From the NCBI RefSeq assembly GCF_000142905.1, contig NW_013657669.1, forward strand, positions 108,634-172,633: a DNA stretch of 64,000 nt, given 5' to 3'. The stretch comes from Thecamonas trahens ATCC 50062 (Eukaryota; Apusozoa; Apusomonadida; Apusomonadidae). The first letter of the stretch is position 1, and each line of letters opens with the position of its first letter. This document shows, in pieces, positions 49,813 through 61,585 of this stretch. The notes beneath the pieces were generated by a model, which was not told the origin of the DNA, made no database searches, and saw only the letters and a program-made list of their open reading frames with translations. The translations under genes and the position numbers were made by a program.

Positions 49813-50106
49813 AGTGCGGGACACACGTCGTCGTACCTCCACGGCCTTGGCTCCCTCGAGCTCTTTCTCGCCTACAAAAGCCCGTGGCACCACCTCGCAT
49901 CCATAGTGCGGCTACTGACGGGCTCAATAATGACGCTGTGGTGCAGGGCTACGGTTGAAGTACCATGGCATCGGCACGCGTCGCTTGTATCCGATGATCC
50001 CCCGGGTACACACAGCACACGTAAGCACAAGGGCAACGGCTGCCAATAAACTAAGTTCAATCACCGTTCACACAAAGGTATAGATGAGGCCAAGCGTATC
50101 GCAGCA

Positions 50107-51240
50107 TCATCCGTCGGCGCGGTAGAAGCGGAGGACGCCGTCGCCGGCAACCAGATGCGAGTGGTTGAGCGAGGGATGGTACTTGATAAAGGCTGTGGAG
50201 CCATCGTTGTGGTAGTGTGGGCCAAGGATGTCGGCGAGAGCGGCCATAGCCTTGGGCGCGTTGTAGTGCGGCATGGTGGGAAAGAGGTGGTGGCAGACGT
50301 GATAGCGTGCGGCGCCATGGAGCATAAAGTCAAAGGGCCAGAACGAGCGGTCGACAGTCTGTAGAGCGCCGCGGAGCTTGGTCCAAGCGGTGGCGTCAAA
50401 GGCGACAAGTTCACCAGTCTCATCGCGGTGCTGCATGTAGCCAATCATGAGGTTGGCGGCGCCACACGCACAGAGCGGGACAAACGCGAACTTGAGCGTG
50501 GCGGCTGGAGCGTGGTAGAAGCCAGCAGCGAGCGCTGACCACTGAACAATGACCATGGCAAAGTTGACGAGCGAGAGCGAGTTGTTCATCTCGGGATTGT
50601 AGAAGAGCGAGTCGGTCGAGAGCTTGCCGTTCTTCCCGCGGAGGCCACAGAGGTAGAGAAAGTGCATGAGGAAGAGGCCAATCGGGCTCAGCCAACGGAG
50701 CATCCAGCGGATGGCAGTAAGAACAGGCGTCGAGACCCGCGAGTAGGTAAAGTACTCTTCAAGATCCTCGTGCGCTGTCCAGCGGTGGTGCAGAAAGTGG
50801 GCCTGCCGCCAGTTCTCAAACGGCATGAAGCCAGCAAGCATGGTCACCGAGCCGAGCGCCTTGTTGAGCAGCGGCCACCGAGTGAACGAGCCATGCGCGC
50901 ACTCGTGTCCGATTGCCAGGTAGCCGTAGAGCGAGAAGCCGAGCGCGATGTACACCAGCGGGAGCGCCGCGACGGGCGCCCAGGTGAGGAGCCAGAGGAG
51001 CGCGCCCGACGTCGCCGTCGTCTGCACCACCTGGCCCAGCGCCACCCAGTGGTTGCGCTCAAAGCAATCGGCCGGAAGCGCCGCCACCAGCTGCGCGTGC
51101 GTAAAGGGGTACTCTGGCGGAGGTATGTGTGCATCTTTGCCTTGTGCATCTTTCCTGCCGGTTGCACTCGCCCGTGCGGCATGTGCCCGCCGCTGCAAGC
51201 TCGACTCGGCCGGCGGGGACTCGCGGAGGACGCCAGTCAT
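50107..51240 (-). CDS. Membrane fatty-acid desaturase (delta-12/omega-3 type)
   Basis: 377 residues from the ATG at 51240. The three His boxes are complete and correctly spaced: GHECAHGSF near residue 111, HFLHHRWTAHED near 148 (HxxHH), and YHVCHHLFPTMPHYNA near 313. Hydrophobic pairs (SGALLWLLTWAPVAALPLVY, GSVTMLAGFMPF, NFAMVIVQWSALAAGFYH) give the usual four-TM ER layout. The enzyme uses a di-iron centre, oxygen and cytochrome b5 to place a double bond in acyl chains. The GHECAH first box and C-terminal HVxHH fit acyl-lipid delta-12 or omega-3 desaturases. Regioselectivity cannot be read. There is no fused cytochrome b5 domain. The upstream in-frame extension starts at a non-ATG codon and is ignored. 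Confidence 0.9.
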   Translation of the reverse strand: MTGVLRESPPAESSLQRRAHAARASATGRKDAQGKDAHIPPPEYPFTHAQLVAALPADCFERNHWVALGQVVQTTATSGALLWLLTWAPVAALPLVYIALGFSLYGYLAIGHECAHGSFTRWPLLNKALGSVTMLAGFMPFENWRQAHFLHHRWTAHEDLEEYFTYSRVSTPVLTAIRWMLRWLSPIGLFLMHFLYLCGLRGKNGKLSTDSLFYNPEMNNSLSLVNFAMVIVQWSALAAGFYHAPAATLKFAFVPLCACGAANLMIGYMQHRDETGELVAFDATAWTKLRGALQTVDRSFWPFDFMLHGAARYHVCHHLFPTMPHYNAPKAMAALADILGPHYHNDGSTAFIKYHPSLNHSHLVAGDGVLRFYRADG

Positions 51241-51501
51241 TGTGGCAAAGCGCGTGCGTGTGAGTGACGGCCTTGTCTGTGTGTGGATGATGGGGGAGAG
51301 CGAGCACGGAGTCTGTCTGCTGCCCACGTGTGCGAGAAGTGTGGAGGTGCGGAGGTTTGTGCGGGCGTTCCCAATCGCTGACGTGTTGGGTGGGACATTG
51401 ATGGGTCACGTGCTAGGCCTAGCACATGCCATTCACGGCCTTGTTTTTTTCGCTCTGGTCAGCGGCACGTACGCTTCACGGCTGGCTACAGTTGGGCGAG
51501 A

Positions 51502-52507
51502 TCAGTCACGATGGCTTCGGCGCTCGCCACCACGAGCACCGGAGCGGGAGCGGGAGTGATCGCGGCCACTACCTCCGCTGGAGCGGGAGCGATTCCCACC
51601 CGACGCACCGCTGGCGCGATGGCGCGGGCGCGAGCGAGAGCGGGAGCGACGGGGCCCGCCGCTCCCGCGGCCTCCGCCACGGCCACGACCTCCGCCGCGG
51701 CCACGGCCTCCGCCGCCGGAGCGGCGCGAGCGCGGCTTGCGCTCCAGCTGCGGCGGGACGTCTTGATCGGCAGACTTGAGAAAGTCGACAAGGGCGGCGC
51801 GGATGTCCTCGTGCGGATCGGAGGAGACAATGGAGAGGGCGGTGCCAGAGCGGCCGGAGCGGCCAGTCCGACCGATTCGGTGAACGTACTGCTCAAACTG
51901 GAAGGGAAAGTCGTAGTTGATGACGAGCGAGATGTCGGGCACGTCGAGGCCACGGGCAAGGACGTCAGTGGCGACCATGACGGCCGGTTGGCGGGCGCGC
52001 TTGAACTTTGCGAGCTCGCGGGTCCGCTGCGACTGGTTCTTGTCGCCGTGGACGACGGCGATGGTGGCGGCGTCGCCGAGCGCGTCGCGCAGGCCCTCCT
52101 CAATGGTGTCGCATGTGGTCTTGCGGTCGCAGAAGACAAGGGCCTTGGAGCCGGTGCCGAGGAGCTCGCGAGCGGCAGCGACATTGGCGTCCGACTGGAC
52201 GTGCTCGTCGCCGATGCCGAGATGGCCGACGAGCGCCGTTCCGAGAGTGGCGTTCTTGTCTTTGGCACCCGAGGCAAACGAAAAGTGCTGCGAAATCGAG
52301 GCAACAGCGGTGAGGACCGAGGCCTCGACGGCCTCAAAGCCGCGTGACGAGTACGGCGAGTCGGACGGGGCGACGGCAAGCGCGATGGGGTCATTCATCA
52401 GGTCGGACGTGAGCTTCTCGACTTGCTTGGCCCACGTGGCAGACCAGAGAAGCGTCGTCCGCTCCGGCCGAGTCTTGTCCATGATGGTCCGCACGTCGGC
52501 CTCAAAG

Positions 52508-52539
<32 letters not shown>

Positions 52540-53460
52540 AACGACCCACGAGACGCTCTGCAGCGGGAGCCAGCCGTCGGCGTGCAGATCGAGGAGACGG
52601 CCCGGCGTGGCAACCACCAAATGCGGCTCGTTCTCCTGCAGAGCCCGCATCTGCTTGCCCTTAGACTCGCCGCCAAAGACTGAGGCGACGCGGACGCCCG
52701 TCCCGCGGGTCACCCGCTTGGCCACGTCTGCGATTTGAGCAACGAGCTCGCGGGTGGGCGCAAGGACGAGGCCAAGCGGCGGCGCGACCCACTCGTAGGC
52801 GTCGGCAAGGCGGACGCCGCCACGCCGGTGACGATCGCGCCTGCCGCGCCGCCCGCCGCGGCTCGGACGCGCCCGGTCGCGGGCGACGGCCGAGAACGCC
52901 GGCTGAGCCGCAATGTGCGCCACGCCCGGCAGCAGATAGCCAAGCGTCTTGCCCGAGCCCGTGGCCGAGAGCGCCACCATATCGTGGCCCTTGAGCGCCA
53001 GCGGCCACCCGAGCGCCTGGATCGGCGTTGGCGTCGTCACGCCCTCCGCAGCCACGTTGGCAGCGAGCTGCGGCGGGAGAACGAGCTCGTTGAGCGCCGC
53101 CAGCGGGCGCGGCAGTGCCACGGGCTCTTGCTCGCCGTGCAGGCGCGAGCACGTGATGCGCGTCCCGCCGAGCACCACCGTAGCGGCGGCCTCGGCCTCA
53201 GCCTCGGCCGGGCCTGCGCCCGCGTCCGCCGCTGGCCCCTCGCCCGCGCCTGCGGCCTCGCCGCCACCAGCGGCCAAAGATGGAGATGGCTCGTCAGGAT
53301 GGGAGGATGGCGCGTGGCGCAGAACGTCCTTGACCACCGCCGCCGCCGCCTTCTGGGCCGTCGGGGAGATAGAAAGGATCGCCATCTGCCGCATGCTCCC
53401 GGCCGCGGCAATGCTTGCGGCTCTTGCTGCTGCGGATGCGCTCCAGCTCCACCTCAACAT
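51502..53460 (-). CDS. DEAD-box RNA helicase (DDX5/Dbp2-like)
   Basis: 652 residues from the ATG at 53460. The N-terminal 110 residues are Ala-rich and unique. Helicase motifs follow in order: Q motif (TTPTPIQALGWPLALKGHD), motif I SATGSGKTLGYLLPG (P-loop), Ia APTREL, Ib ATPGRLLDL, II VLDEADRMLDMGFE, III SAT, IV region ALVFCDRKTTCDTIEEG, V ATDVLARGLDVPDIS and VI YVHRIGRTGRSGRSG. An Arg/Gly-rich insert (about 30 residues, RPSRGGRRGRRDRHRRGG) interrupts domain 1. The C-terminus is an RGG/RS tail (GGGGRGRGGGRGRGGG, then SRSRSRPRHR), typical of DDX5/Dbp2 or Vasa-like RNA remodelers in the nucleus. A transcript leader rich in CACACA precedes the gene. Exact orthology would need a tree. Confidence 0.9.
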
Positions 53461-53734
53461 GGCTTTGTGTGGAGTGGGTGAGTGCAATGGTGGGCCGGGA
53501 AGAGCACAGCGCGGCAGCTGCCAATGGTTGGCGGCCAATGGCCAATTACCGTCCGCCGCTTCTGGCTCCTCTCGGCCAAACAAGGGCGGGCAAGGGGCTT
53601 GCGCCAGCCTCGGCCGCCGATTGCTAGCCCCTGACCGCCGATGAGCTACAGCGCCACACACACACAAACACACGCACACAAACACATTCTGCGTTCATTG
53701 CCATACGCCACCGCCCACGTGCTGGCCTAGTAGC

Positions 53735-54403
53735 CTAGTAGTAGTCGTCATCGGCAACGAGCTCGAGGCCGAGCTGGCGGCGGTGCTTGACGCGGGCGAC
53801 ATGCCGGCGCATGCGGGCCGACTGGGCCTGGGCCACTGGGCAGGCACCGGCGAGCGCCTCGACCTCGTGGACGCCGCCGACAATGCGGGCGTCGAGGGCG
53901 CCGAGGCCGCGGCTCCGGCGGGCGGCCGATCGCGCCATTCGCCGCCGATCGCGGGCGGCACCGGCCGGGCCGCGCGCGCCGACCCGGGTCACAGCCACCG
54001 ACGTGCCTGTTGGCGAGAGAGCACGCCGAATGACGACCGATGCCTCTGGTACAGACTCGGGGTTCGACACCATGGCCTGCGGCAACCAGCGCAGGTTGGC
54101 CGCCTTAGCCGCCTTGCGCTGCTGCCTTCGCCGTCGTCGATCGGCCTTCTCTTCCGCCGAGACCTCGACCTGCGGCACAGCTGCAGGTATAAACGCCGCA
54201 TAGGCCCGATATGCCGCCGTTTGCGGCGGTGGCTTGCCCATCAGCGTCGGCAAGCCGCCGCCGCCGCCTGCCTCGCCGGCGGTCGCGCCCTCGTCCACAC
54301 GAGGCAGCAGCAGCGAGCGGAACGCCACCGACTCGGCCCGCCGCGTCCGCTGCGACAGGCTCTTGACCGCCGAGTTGGGCCCCGACGTCACCGCGGCAGC
54401 CAT
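53735..54403 (-). CDS. Hypothetical basic protein
   Basis: 222 residues from the ATG at 54403 (MAAAVTSGPNSAVKSLSQRT). A longer frame exists upstream but starts with TTG. The protein has a very basic helix (SAEEKADRRRRRQQRKAAKA), a Pro-rich Tyr/Ala segment before it, and another Arg-rich region near the C-terminus (RRMARSAARRSRG). It ends in VADDDYY. No membrane segment and no recognised domain. Possibly a nucleolar or ribosome-associated factor on composition alone, but this is a guess. Its stop lies about 270 bp upstream of the DEAD-box ATG, on the same strand. Confidence 0.55.
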   Translation of the reverse strand: MAAAVTSGPNSAVKSLSQRTRRAESVAFRSLLLPRVDEGATAGEAGGGGGLPTLMGKPPPQTAAYRAYAAFIPAAVPQVEVSAEEKADRRRRRQQRKAAKAANLRWLPQAMVSNPESVPEASVVIRRALSPTGTSVAVTRVGARGPAGAARDRRRMARSAARRSRGLGALDARIVGGVHEVEALAGACPVAQAQSARMRRHVARVKHRRQLGLELVADDDYY

Positions 54404-54613
54404 GCTCGGTGCAGTCGAGACGGTCGAGTGTGCTCGCTTGCTTGCTCCTGCCTTCAAAGGGCCCGAGCTGAGCGTCCGCTAAACCGCGCGCAAGTCTGGC
54501 GCCCGCAACAGGGGAAACCTCCCGCCCCCCCTCCCACTCCAGCCATGCTATCTATCTCCATTTATCAATCATCATCCATTCCGGCAACCCACGCGGCGCG
54601 GGCCCAGGATGGC

Positions 54614-55589
54614 CTACTCGTCGACCTCAGTGGCGGCGGGTGCAGGAACGGCGAGAGGGTGCGCTTCGAGATCGATGCCCTGGAACGAAACCTCGTGCAC
54701 GAGCTTGCCGAGTTTGGTGAGATATGCTTCCGACTGGTTGCGGAAGGCTTCAGCGGCGCGGACTCGTGAGGCCATGGCGCCCATGGCAACGTCCATCGAC
54801 GCCTCCATGACGTCGGCAGGACCCTTGACGGTGACAACGCCGCTTGCCGCGGCCGCGCCGCCTTCGGCAGCCTGCTCCAGCGCCGCCATCGCCAGCGGGC
54901 AGTTTTGCTGCAAATACGCCAGATCTTCGGGCGTGAGGAATGCCGGCGCCACCGTTGAGCCCAGATCCTCGACCCACGCGGGGACCTGGGCCGACACTCC
55001 CGCGCCCGACGGCGTCTGCAGCGAGCCTTCGATCTCACTCCACTGCGCCTTCTCAGCCTCAAGACCGTCCAACACCGCCCGGAGCTTGTCGCGCGCAGCT
55101 TCGAGCTTGCCCAGCCGAGTCGTCGGCTCGGCCGCCTTGGCAAGCCGCCGGCGGCGGCCGCCGCGTTGCCGCCGGTCGAGCGCCGCCGCAAACTCGGCCT
55201 TGGCTGCGTCCGACGTCAGCGCCGCATACGCGCCGTCGGCCGCAGCCTTGATAGCTGCCCGCACCTCGTCCGCCGCCAGCACTGCCGCATTGGCCGCCGC
55301 CTCCGCCGCCGCCTTGGGCCCTAGCGACGACGCCTGCGCAAACTCGGCGTCGGCGCCAGATTCGAGCCTGCTCTCCACCTTGTCCAGCGCCTGCGTCATC
55401 GCGTGGCCAAGCAGCAGCGCCCACCGGTTCGACGGCGTCTCCTCTGCCGGCACCACCGAGCACAGCAGTGGCTTGGCCTTTTTGAACCCGGCAAGTGACC
55501 GCGGCGGCTCGTCGCCCTTGCGCTTCCGCCCGCCGCCCTGTCGTCCAGCCGTCTGTCCGCAACACCTTGGTGAGCCACTGCGCCCGCAT
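54614..55589 (-). CDS. Hypothetical helical protein, 5' end uncertain
   Basis: About 310 residues are readable. From roughly 55560 the frame reads GGGRKRKGDEPPRSLAGFKK, then NRWALLLGHAMTQALDKVES, an Ala-rich helical region, RRQRGGRRRRLAKAAEPTTR, a coil (LEAARDKLRAVLDGLEAEKA) and a second helical half ending in EVDE. No ATG exists in this frame upstream; the only first codon is GTG at 55594. An ATG at 55589 (MRAQWLTKVLRTDGWTTG) in the neighbouring frame would connect by a +1 change in a G-rich stretch, or an unseen upstream exon may be spliced in. The W-R...coiled-coil layout recalls kinetochore MIS12-complex proteins such as DSN1, but similarity is too weak to claim. Function unknown. Confidence 0.55.
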
Positions 55590-55594
55590 GGCAC

Positions 55595-55958
55595 CCTCTC
55601 TACCCACCCTGCGCCCTACCTACATAGCACTCCACCCCTTGCCTTCACTCCCTGCATGCTGCCCTTCTCTGGGCCCGCTGCACCCCGCTGCACCCTCGGC
55701 CGCGTACCGACGACATTGCGCGCCAAAAGATCGAGCAACGAGAAGTGGCTAAAGCCGAGGTCAAGGCCAACACGGCCCAAGCCAAGCAGCCACCGTTCAT
55801 CATTTCCCTCCCCCCCACTAGCTCGCTCCTAGGCAACGTAGATCCTCGATACCGCAGTACTGTGCAATACCGTGCATATGAGCGTGTTATGGGCAGAAAG
55901 AACAGAGACGACACGGGGGCCAATACGAGGGTGCAGGCACCCAGGCGGGCAGCTACGG
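55595..55958. other. Intergenic between ARF1 and an unnamed gene
   Basis: A plus-strand frame here reads a helical stretch (RQKIEQREVAKAEVKANTAQ) without an ATG and runs antisense into ARF1. It is not called as a gene. Otherwise nothing is seen. Confidence 0.4.
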
Positions 55959-56952
<994 letters not shown>

Positions 56953-57114
56953 TCAGCCAGCCCTGTGTCGCGCCGCCTTCCTCCGCGACCGTCGCACCCC
57001 AAACGAGCAGCAGCCTGCTGCCGGCCGCCGGCTGTCGACTGCCGGCCGGCCGCGCCTCTAGCCTCGGCGCGCTCTCGGCGCCAAACTTGGCTCTCCCTGC
57101 GCTCGCGCCGCTCC

Positions 57115-58971
57115 ATGACCACGGCACAGCTTGTCCAGGTCCAGGCTCTACTCTCGGGTGGCGACCCGCACTCTGCAGCCGCGCTGGGCGCCTTGGTCGC
57201 CGCGTCGGCGTCGCGGACTCCGTTTGCAGCGCGGACAGCGGCGGTGGCGGCTGCCGCTGCCACCGCCGCCGCCTCTGCTCCGCCGCTGCCGCGGGTCTCG
57301 CCATGGGCGGCGCTCTCGTCTGCACCCAGTGCTCCCGGAACTACCGCAGCCGCATCGGCGTATACTCGCGCGCTCTCACTTGCCGGCCCCGACGCCTCGC
57401 CCGAGCTGCTGTTCGACGCTGCTGCCGCCTTTGCTGCCGCCCGCCTCTGGCGCCGTGCCGCCGAGGCCCTGGCTCTCGTCCCGTTTGCCAGCCGCTCGCT
57501 GGCGGCGCACCTGCTCGCCGGATCGCTCTCGCGCGTCCTTCACGACGCCGCCGCCGCCCGCGATGCTTACACTGCTGCTCTCGACGCCAACGCCTACGCT
57601 CTCGACGCCATCGACGCCCTCGCCGAGCTGGGCGTCCCGGCCACCGAGCTCAAGGCCCATCTTGGCGACGCCCTCGCAGCCTCGCCGCCGCCGCGCGCCC
57701 CGGCTTCACGCCTCCGCCCACAGGGCAGCAACAACGAGGACGACGACGATGACGAGCTCCATTGGTCAGACTCGGACGAGGACCGCGAGCCGGCGCCCGG
57801 ATCGTGCGTCCCGCCCTCGTGGCTCGGCCTTTATGCCGACGCTGCCGCCGCCTACTGGTCGCACGACTTTGACCGCGCCGCCGAGGCCTACGGCTCGCTG
57901 CTGAGCCTCTTCCCGGCGTGCGTCGCCTTTAAGCGCCGCCTTGCCGCTGCTCTCTGGAACGCCGGCGCCGGCCACGACGCCCTCGCCCACTTTGCCGCCT
58001 CGGTCGACGCCGCGCCGAGCGAGCCCGAGTCTGTCGACCTCTACGCTCTTGCTCTCTACGAAGCCAAAGACAAGGCCACCCTTGCTACGCTCGCTAATCG
58101 CCTTCTTGATGCCGCTGCCACCCCGTCCGGCCTCTGGCCTGCCGATCCCGCCGGAGAGCTCGGCGAGCCGCGCCGCGCCGCCAAAGCTGGCGCACCCGCC
58201 ATTCTCGTCGGCCTCGCCGCCCCGCAGCACCTCGTTGCCGTCGCCGTCTTCTTTGCCGCCACTGACCGCATTGCCACCGCGAAGAAGCTGCTCGAACGCG
58301 CGGCCGTCATCGACCCGCACCACGCTACCACTCACATCGCCCGCGGCCGCATCGCCATGTCCAACACCAAGTACTCGGCCCGTCCTTCCTTTGTTGCCGC
58401 AAATTACGCCCGCGGCGGCTCAGACCCGACCATCCCGCCTGCTAAGGGCGAGACACCGCGCTTCCCGCACCCGGGCGTTCTTGACGGCATCGTCGCTGCA
58501 AACATGGCCATCTTTGAGTTCCGCGGCGCGCTCGCTGCCGCAAAATGCGCTCTCTACCTCGCTCCAGAGTCGCCGCAGTCGCTCACTCTTGTCGCCACTG
58601 TCCTCGGCTCGCGGAAGGAGGGCCGGGCCAAGGCCGAGTCTCTTCTCCTCGCCGCCATCGAGCGCGCCCCGCGCTATCACCGCCCGCTCGAGCTCCTCGT
58701 TGACCTTTACGTCGTTGACGAGCGCTTCGACGACGCCATCGCCCTCCTCCGCGACTCGTTGCAGGCCTCGGTCCACTCGGCCCAGCTCCTCCACACCCTC
58801 CTCGGCGAGGTCCTCACCGAGGCTGGCTCGCTCAATGAGGCCCTCGTCCACTACCACCTCGCTGTCTCACTCGACCCGTCGTCTGAGCGCGCCTCGCTTG
58901 GCCTCGAGCGTCTGGATGCCCTCATCTCGGGCGACGACGGCGACGACGTCACCGCCAGCCCACCCGAGTAG
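57115..58971 (+). CDS. APC7: Anaphase-promoting complex subunit 7 (APC7) TPR protein
   Basis: 618 residues from the ATG at 57115 (MTTAQLVQVQALLSGGDPHS). Upstream in-frame sequence is Arg/Pro-rich leader and was not used. The protein is built of TPR-like helix pairs interrupted by an acidic Asp loop near residues 205-225 (NNEDDDDDELHWSDSDEDRE). The C-terminal part shows the APC7 pattern: SLTLVATVLGSRKEGRAKAE, LLLAAIERAPRYHRPLELLV, DDAIALLRDSLQASVHSAQL and LNEALVHYHLAVSLDPSSER, and it ends with an acidic tail. APC7 is a scaffold subunit of the ubiquitin ligase driving mitosis. Other TPR proteins such as BBS4 or CDC27 are less likely because of the order and C-terminal repeats. The name rests on remembered family features. 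Confidence 0.75.
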   Translation: MTTAQLVQVQALLSGGDPHSAAALGALVAASASRTPFAARTAAVAAAAATAAASAPPLPRVSPWAALSSAPSAPGTTAAASAYTRALSLAGPDASPELLFDAAAAFAAARLWRRAAEALALVPFASRSLAAHLLAGSLSRVLHDAAAARDAYTAALDANAYALDAIDALAELGVPATELKAHLGDALAASPPPRAPASRLRPQGSNNEDDDDDELHWSDSDEDREPAPGSCVPPSWLGLYADAAAAYWSHDFDRAAEAYGSLLSLFPACVAFKRRLAAALWNAGAGHDALAHFAASVDAAPSEPESVDLYALALYEAKDKATLATLANRLLDAAATPSGLWPADPAGELGEPRRAAKAGAPAILVGLAAPQHLVAVAVFFAATDRIATAKKLLERAAVIDPHHATTHIARGRIAMSNTKYSARPSFVAANYARGGSDPTIPPAKGETPRFPHPGVLDGIVAANMAIFEFRGALAAAKCALYLAPESPQSLTLVATVLGSRKEGRAKAESLLLAAIERAPRYHRPLELLVDLYVVDERFDDAIALLRDSLQASVHSAQLLHTLLGEVLTEAGSLNEALVHYHLAVSLDPSSERASLGLERLDALISGDDGDDVTASPPE

Positions 58972-58988
58972 CCGCAAACAGTCTGGCG

Positions 58989-60340
58989 TCATTCTCTTGC
59001 TGCCGCTGCCTGCGCTGTAAAGTTGTACCATGTCTCGGCGTCTTTGTGGACCCAGCTCGACCACTCGCACACGCCCTCCACAACGTGCGCATCAAGCGCC
59101 GACTTCGCTGCCCGCGCCGGACCGTCCAGCCCCATAAACGCCTTGTACGGCACCTCGTAAACACTCTCGACGCCGGCTTTCGCCGCCAGCACCGCCGCCC
59201 GCTCGGGAAACACACTCTCCAATGCCGCCACAAACCGCGCCAGCATCAGCGCAGGCGAAACAGGTGACGCAGAGCTGAGATTCTTGGCCTTGGCCTTGGT
59301 CGTCCCGAGCAGCCGACCCCGCGCCCCGAGCACAGCATGCGACGACCACCGCGAACCTGTAGCCGCCCGTTCGCGCCTCCGCCACGCAACCACACTCGCT
59401 CCAGTCGTTGTCAGCTCGTCAGCGTCATATCCACCGACGGTGGTCAGTGCCGCCCGTGATGCTGCAAACGTTGCCGCTGGCGCCGCAGCAACAACAGGCA
59501 CCGCCACGCCTGGTGGAAGGAGAGCGGCAACCCGGGTAACCAGCGCTCGCTCGAGCGCCTGGCGATCAAACAACTCACCGACAACAATCGACGAGAGCCG
59601 AATCGGTGCCACCAAGCTGCCCAACAGCGTGCCCTGCATGCCCAGCGCTACCCACCGCGCGATCTTGTCCGAGCACGACATCGACTGTGATGGCTCGCCG
59701 CGCCCAGGCTTGGTCCGCAGCAGGCCCGGAGTATGGTACCCGGTACCAGGCTCCTTGGCATCGCCGCTCGCCCCACCTACAGCCCGTGCCCCGGTCCGCT
59801 GCATGTCCAGGCCCTTGAACTTTTTGGCCACGCCGCCCCCTGCGCCACCGCCTTGCGCTTCGACGCCGGTGCGTACGAGACCGCCGACGCGGCGTCGGTC
59901 ACAAAGATGGACGCGTCGCCGCATGGCGTCTGTGACACGTACAGATGCACATACTGCTGAGGACCAAGCTCGACGAGCGGTGCGCCCGGATCGCTTGCCG
60001 CAGCGCCGGGAATCGGGACTAGCTCCACCACGCCCTCGCCGCTCAGCGCGTCGATGAGCGCAGCTTGCAGCGCGCGCTTGGCGGCAACCTCGGCGTGCGC
60101 ATCGACCAGCGAGCCGCCATCTGCAGCCATCCGCCCCGGCGGCAGGCACTTGGTCCCTGTCCCCATCGCCAACACCGTCACTTCGTCGGCGTCCGAGACC
60201 TCGGACAGCGGCACAGGCGTGACTGCCCAGCCCGCCAGCACCGTCCACTCGTGCCCGCTCGGCTTGCCCTTGCGCGGCAGCTCGTCGTACGCCGCACACA
60301 CTGCCGCCGCCAGGACCTCGGCCCCACCTGCTACTGCCAT
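58989..60340 (-). CDS. tRNA-specific adenosine deaminase (ADAT1-like), one frame break
   Basis: From the ATG at 60340 the frame reads through LAMGTGTKCLPPGRM, the zinc ligand and proton shuttle VDAHAEVAAKRA (His82, Glu84) and YVSQTPCGDASIFV (Cys140). Near 59840-59850 coding moves to the -1 frame at a five-G run and continues GGGVAKKFKGLDMQRTGARA. It then reads the second zinc Cys and a conserved Lys in SCSDKIARWVALGMQGTLL and the C-terminal part (VEWSSWVHKDAETWY-like) to a TAA at 58989. The restored protein is about 450 residues and lacks dsRNA-binding domains, so it is ADAT1 (A37 to inosine in tRNA-Ala) rather than ADAR. The break lies between two catalytic halves that are both conserved, which argues for a sequencing or biological frame change, not decay. 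Confidence 0.85.
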
Positions 60341-60515
60341 CCGCCTCGGGCACTGTCTTTATGCCTCGGCACAGTGAGGTGTGCTCCCCGTTGCCGGCGG
60401 CGGCTCCTCACCTCCGACTCACCGCTCAGCCGCTGTCACTCTTGCTCGTCGCAATCGGGTTCTAGGCAAGATGCAGCCTTTGATGTTTGATGCAAGCGTA
60501 CGGAACTTGTGCTCG

Positions 60516-60796
60516 TCACTGGGAGTGGAGGATGACATGCGGCTTGCCGCCGCGCATCAGCACGTCCGTTTCCGAGCTCGAGCTCGGGCTAGAATCCGAG
60601 GTTGGGTAGCCCAAGTTCGCGTCCAAGAACTTGTCACCCATTTGATCGTAACAACGACGGCGACGGCGATGACTGCGTGTCTTCGCATTGCTGGTCGAAT
60701 ACGAATCGGATTGGGAATCAGTCGGCATCTGACTTGACGTCGACGATGAAAACGACGACGACGACAACGACGACGATGAAAACGACGACGATGAAA

Positions 60797-60837
<41 letters not shown>

Positions 60838-61430
60838 CCCGACATCGATACACTAGCAAACCACAGCCGACGTTGATCTGCCGGCCGCGTCGAGGAACAG
60901 TTATCGTCACTCGTGTCACTGCTGGTATGGCGAGGCATGCGAAAGCTATCACGTCTGGATTGCGGTACATAGCCATTGCGTCCAGGCCTAGGCGGTGATG
61001 ATGATGGGCGGCGGTCGTTGCTGCTGACCGAGCTCCCATCCCAGCTGGACTCTCCCATGTGAAGAAGCTCGAGCGACGTTCGGCGCATCAGGCCGCGCGC
61101 TTGGCGCTTGGACGAAGGCTCGCCGTCGTCGCTGCCCCTCCGCTTCCGCTTGGACGTGTGCTGGGAGCTACCATTCGGCGACGGAGACTCCTCGATGGGA
61201 TCGGTCGGCGCGCTCGGCTGGCTCTGCGAAAACGGCGCATCCCGCGGCGTTACTGTCTCAGCCTCGGCCTCTACCGCCGCCCCACACAAACTCGCTGAAC
61301 GGTCCTCGACCCCGATACTGCTGCTACCCCCCGGCGTAAAGGGCGTCATACTAGTCACATCGCTATAACGGAAAGGTTGCAAGGCCTCATTGCCGTCGCT
61401 GCTGTGGGCAGTTCCGGTAGAACGGGACAT
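60516..61430 (-). CDS. Ser-rich disordered protein
   Basis: 304 residues from the ATG at 61430 (MSRSTGTAHSSDGNEALQPF). The frame continues upstream only to a GTG. The sequence is strongly Ser/Pro/Arg-rich, with a basic cluster KRKRRGSDDGEPSSKRQARG that looks like a bipartite nuclear localisation signal, a long run of Ser broken by Phe/Leu coded by ACG/GACG repeats (60745-60840), and a tail MGDKFLDANLGYPTSDSSPS. No domain recognised. Convergent with none; it ends next to ADAT1 (same strand). Probably a nuclear regulatory or structural disordered protein. Function unknown. Confidence 0.5.
60745..60840. repeat. GACGAT/ACG repeats coding Ser
   Basis: ACGACG-type repeats interrupted by ATGAAA on the plus strand, coding Ser runs with Phe/Leu interruptions in the minus-strand disordered protein. 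Confidence 0.8.
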
Positions 61431-61554
61431 TCCCAACGGTCGTTTCGAGCTCAAGCCGGGCACAGATACCACCGCCACCCACGCCCCACGCACTTCAGCC
61501 TTCGTTAGCCTTGCTACAAAGCTAGTTTTGCAGTGTATAAGCGTGTTTGTGTGC

Positions 61555-61585
61555 TTGTGCTTGTGTGTGTGTGTGTGTGTGTGTG
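61555..61585. repeat. TG dinucleotide run
   Basis: GTGTGT run upstream of the Ser-rich gene (minus) and the nuclease-like gene (plus). On the minus strand it is CACACA, consistent with leader tracts elsewhere. Confidence 0.8.

Larger units (their letters stand above)
48281..50106. other. 1.8-kb spacer with broken ORF and AT-rich island
   Basis: Apart from the minus-strand ORF fragment at 48532-48932 and the AT-rich block at about 49655-49812, no gene is seen. There is no tRNA-like cloverleaf or recognisable snRNA by eye. Confidence 0.5.
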
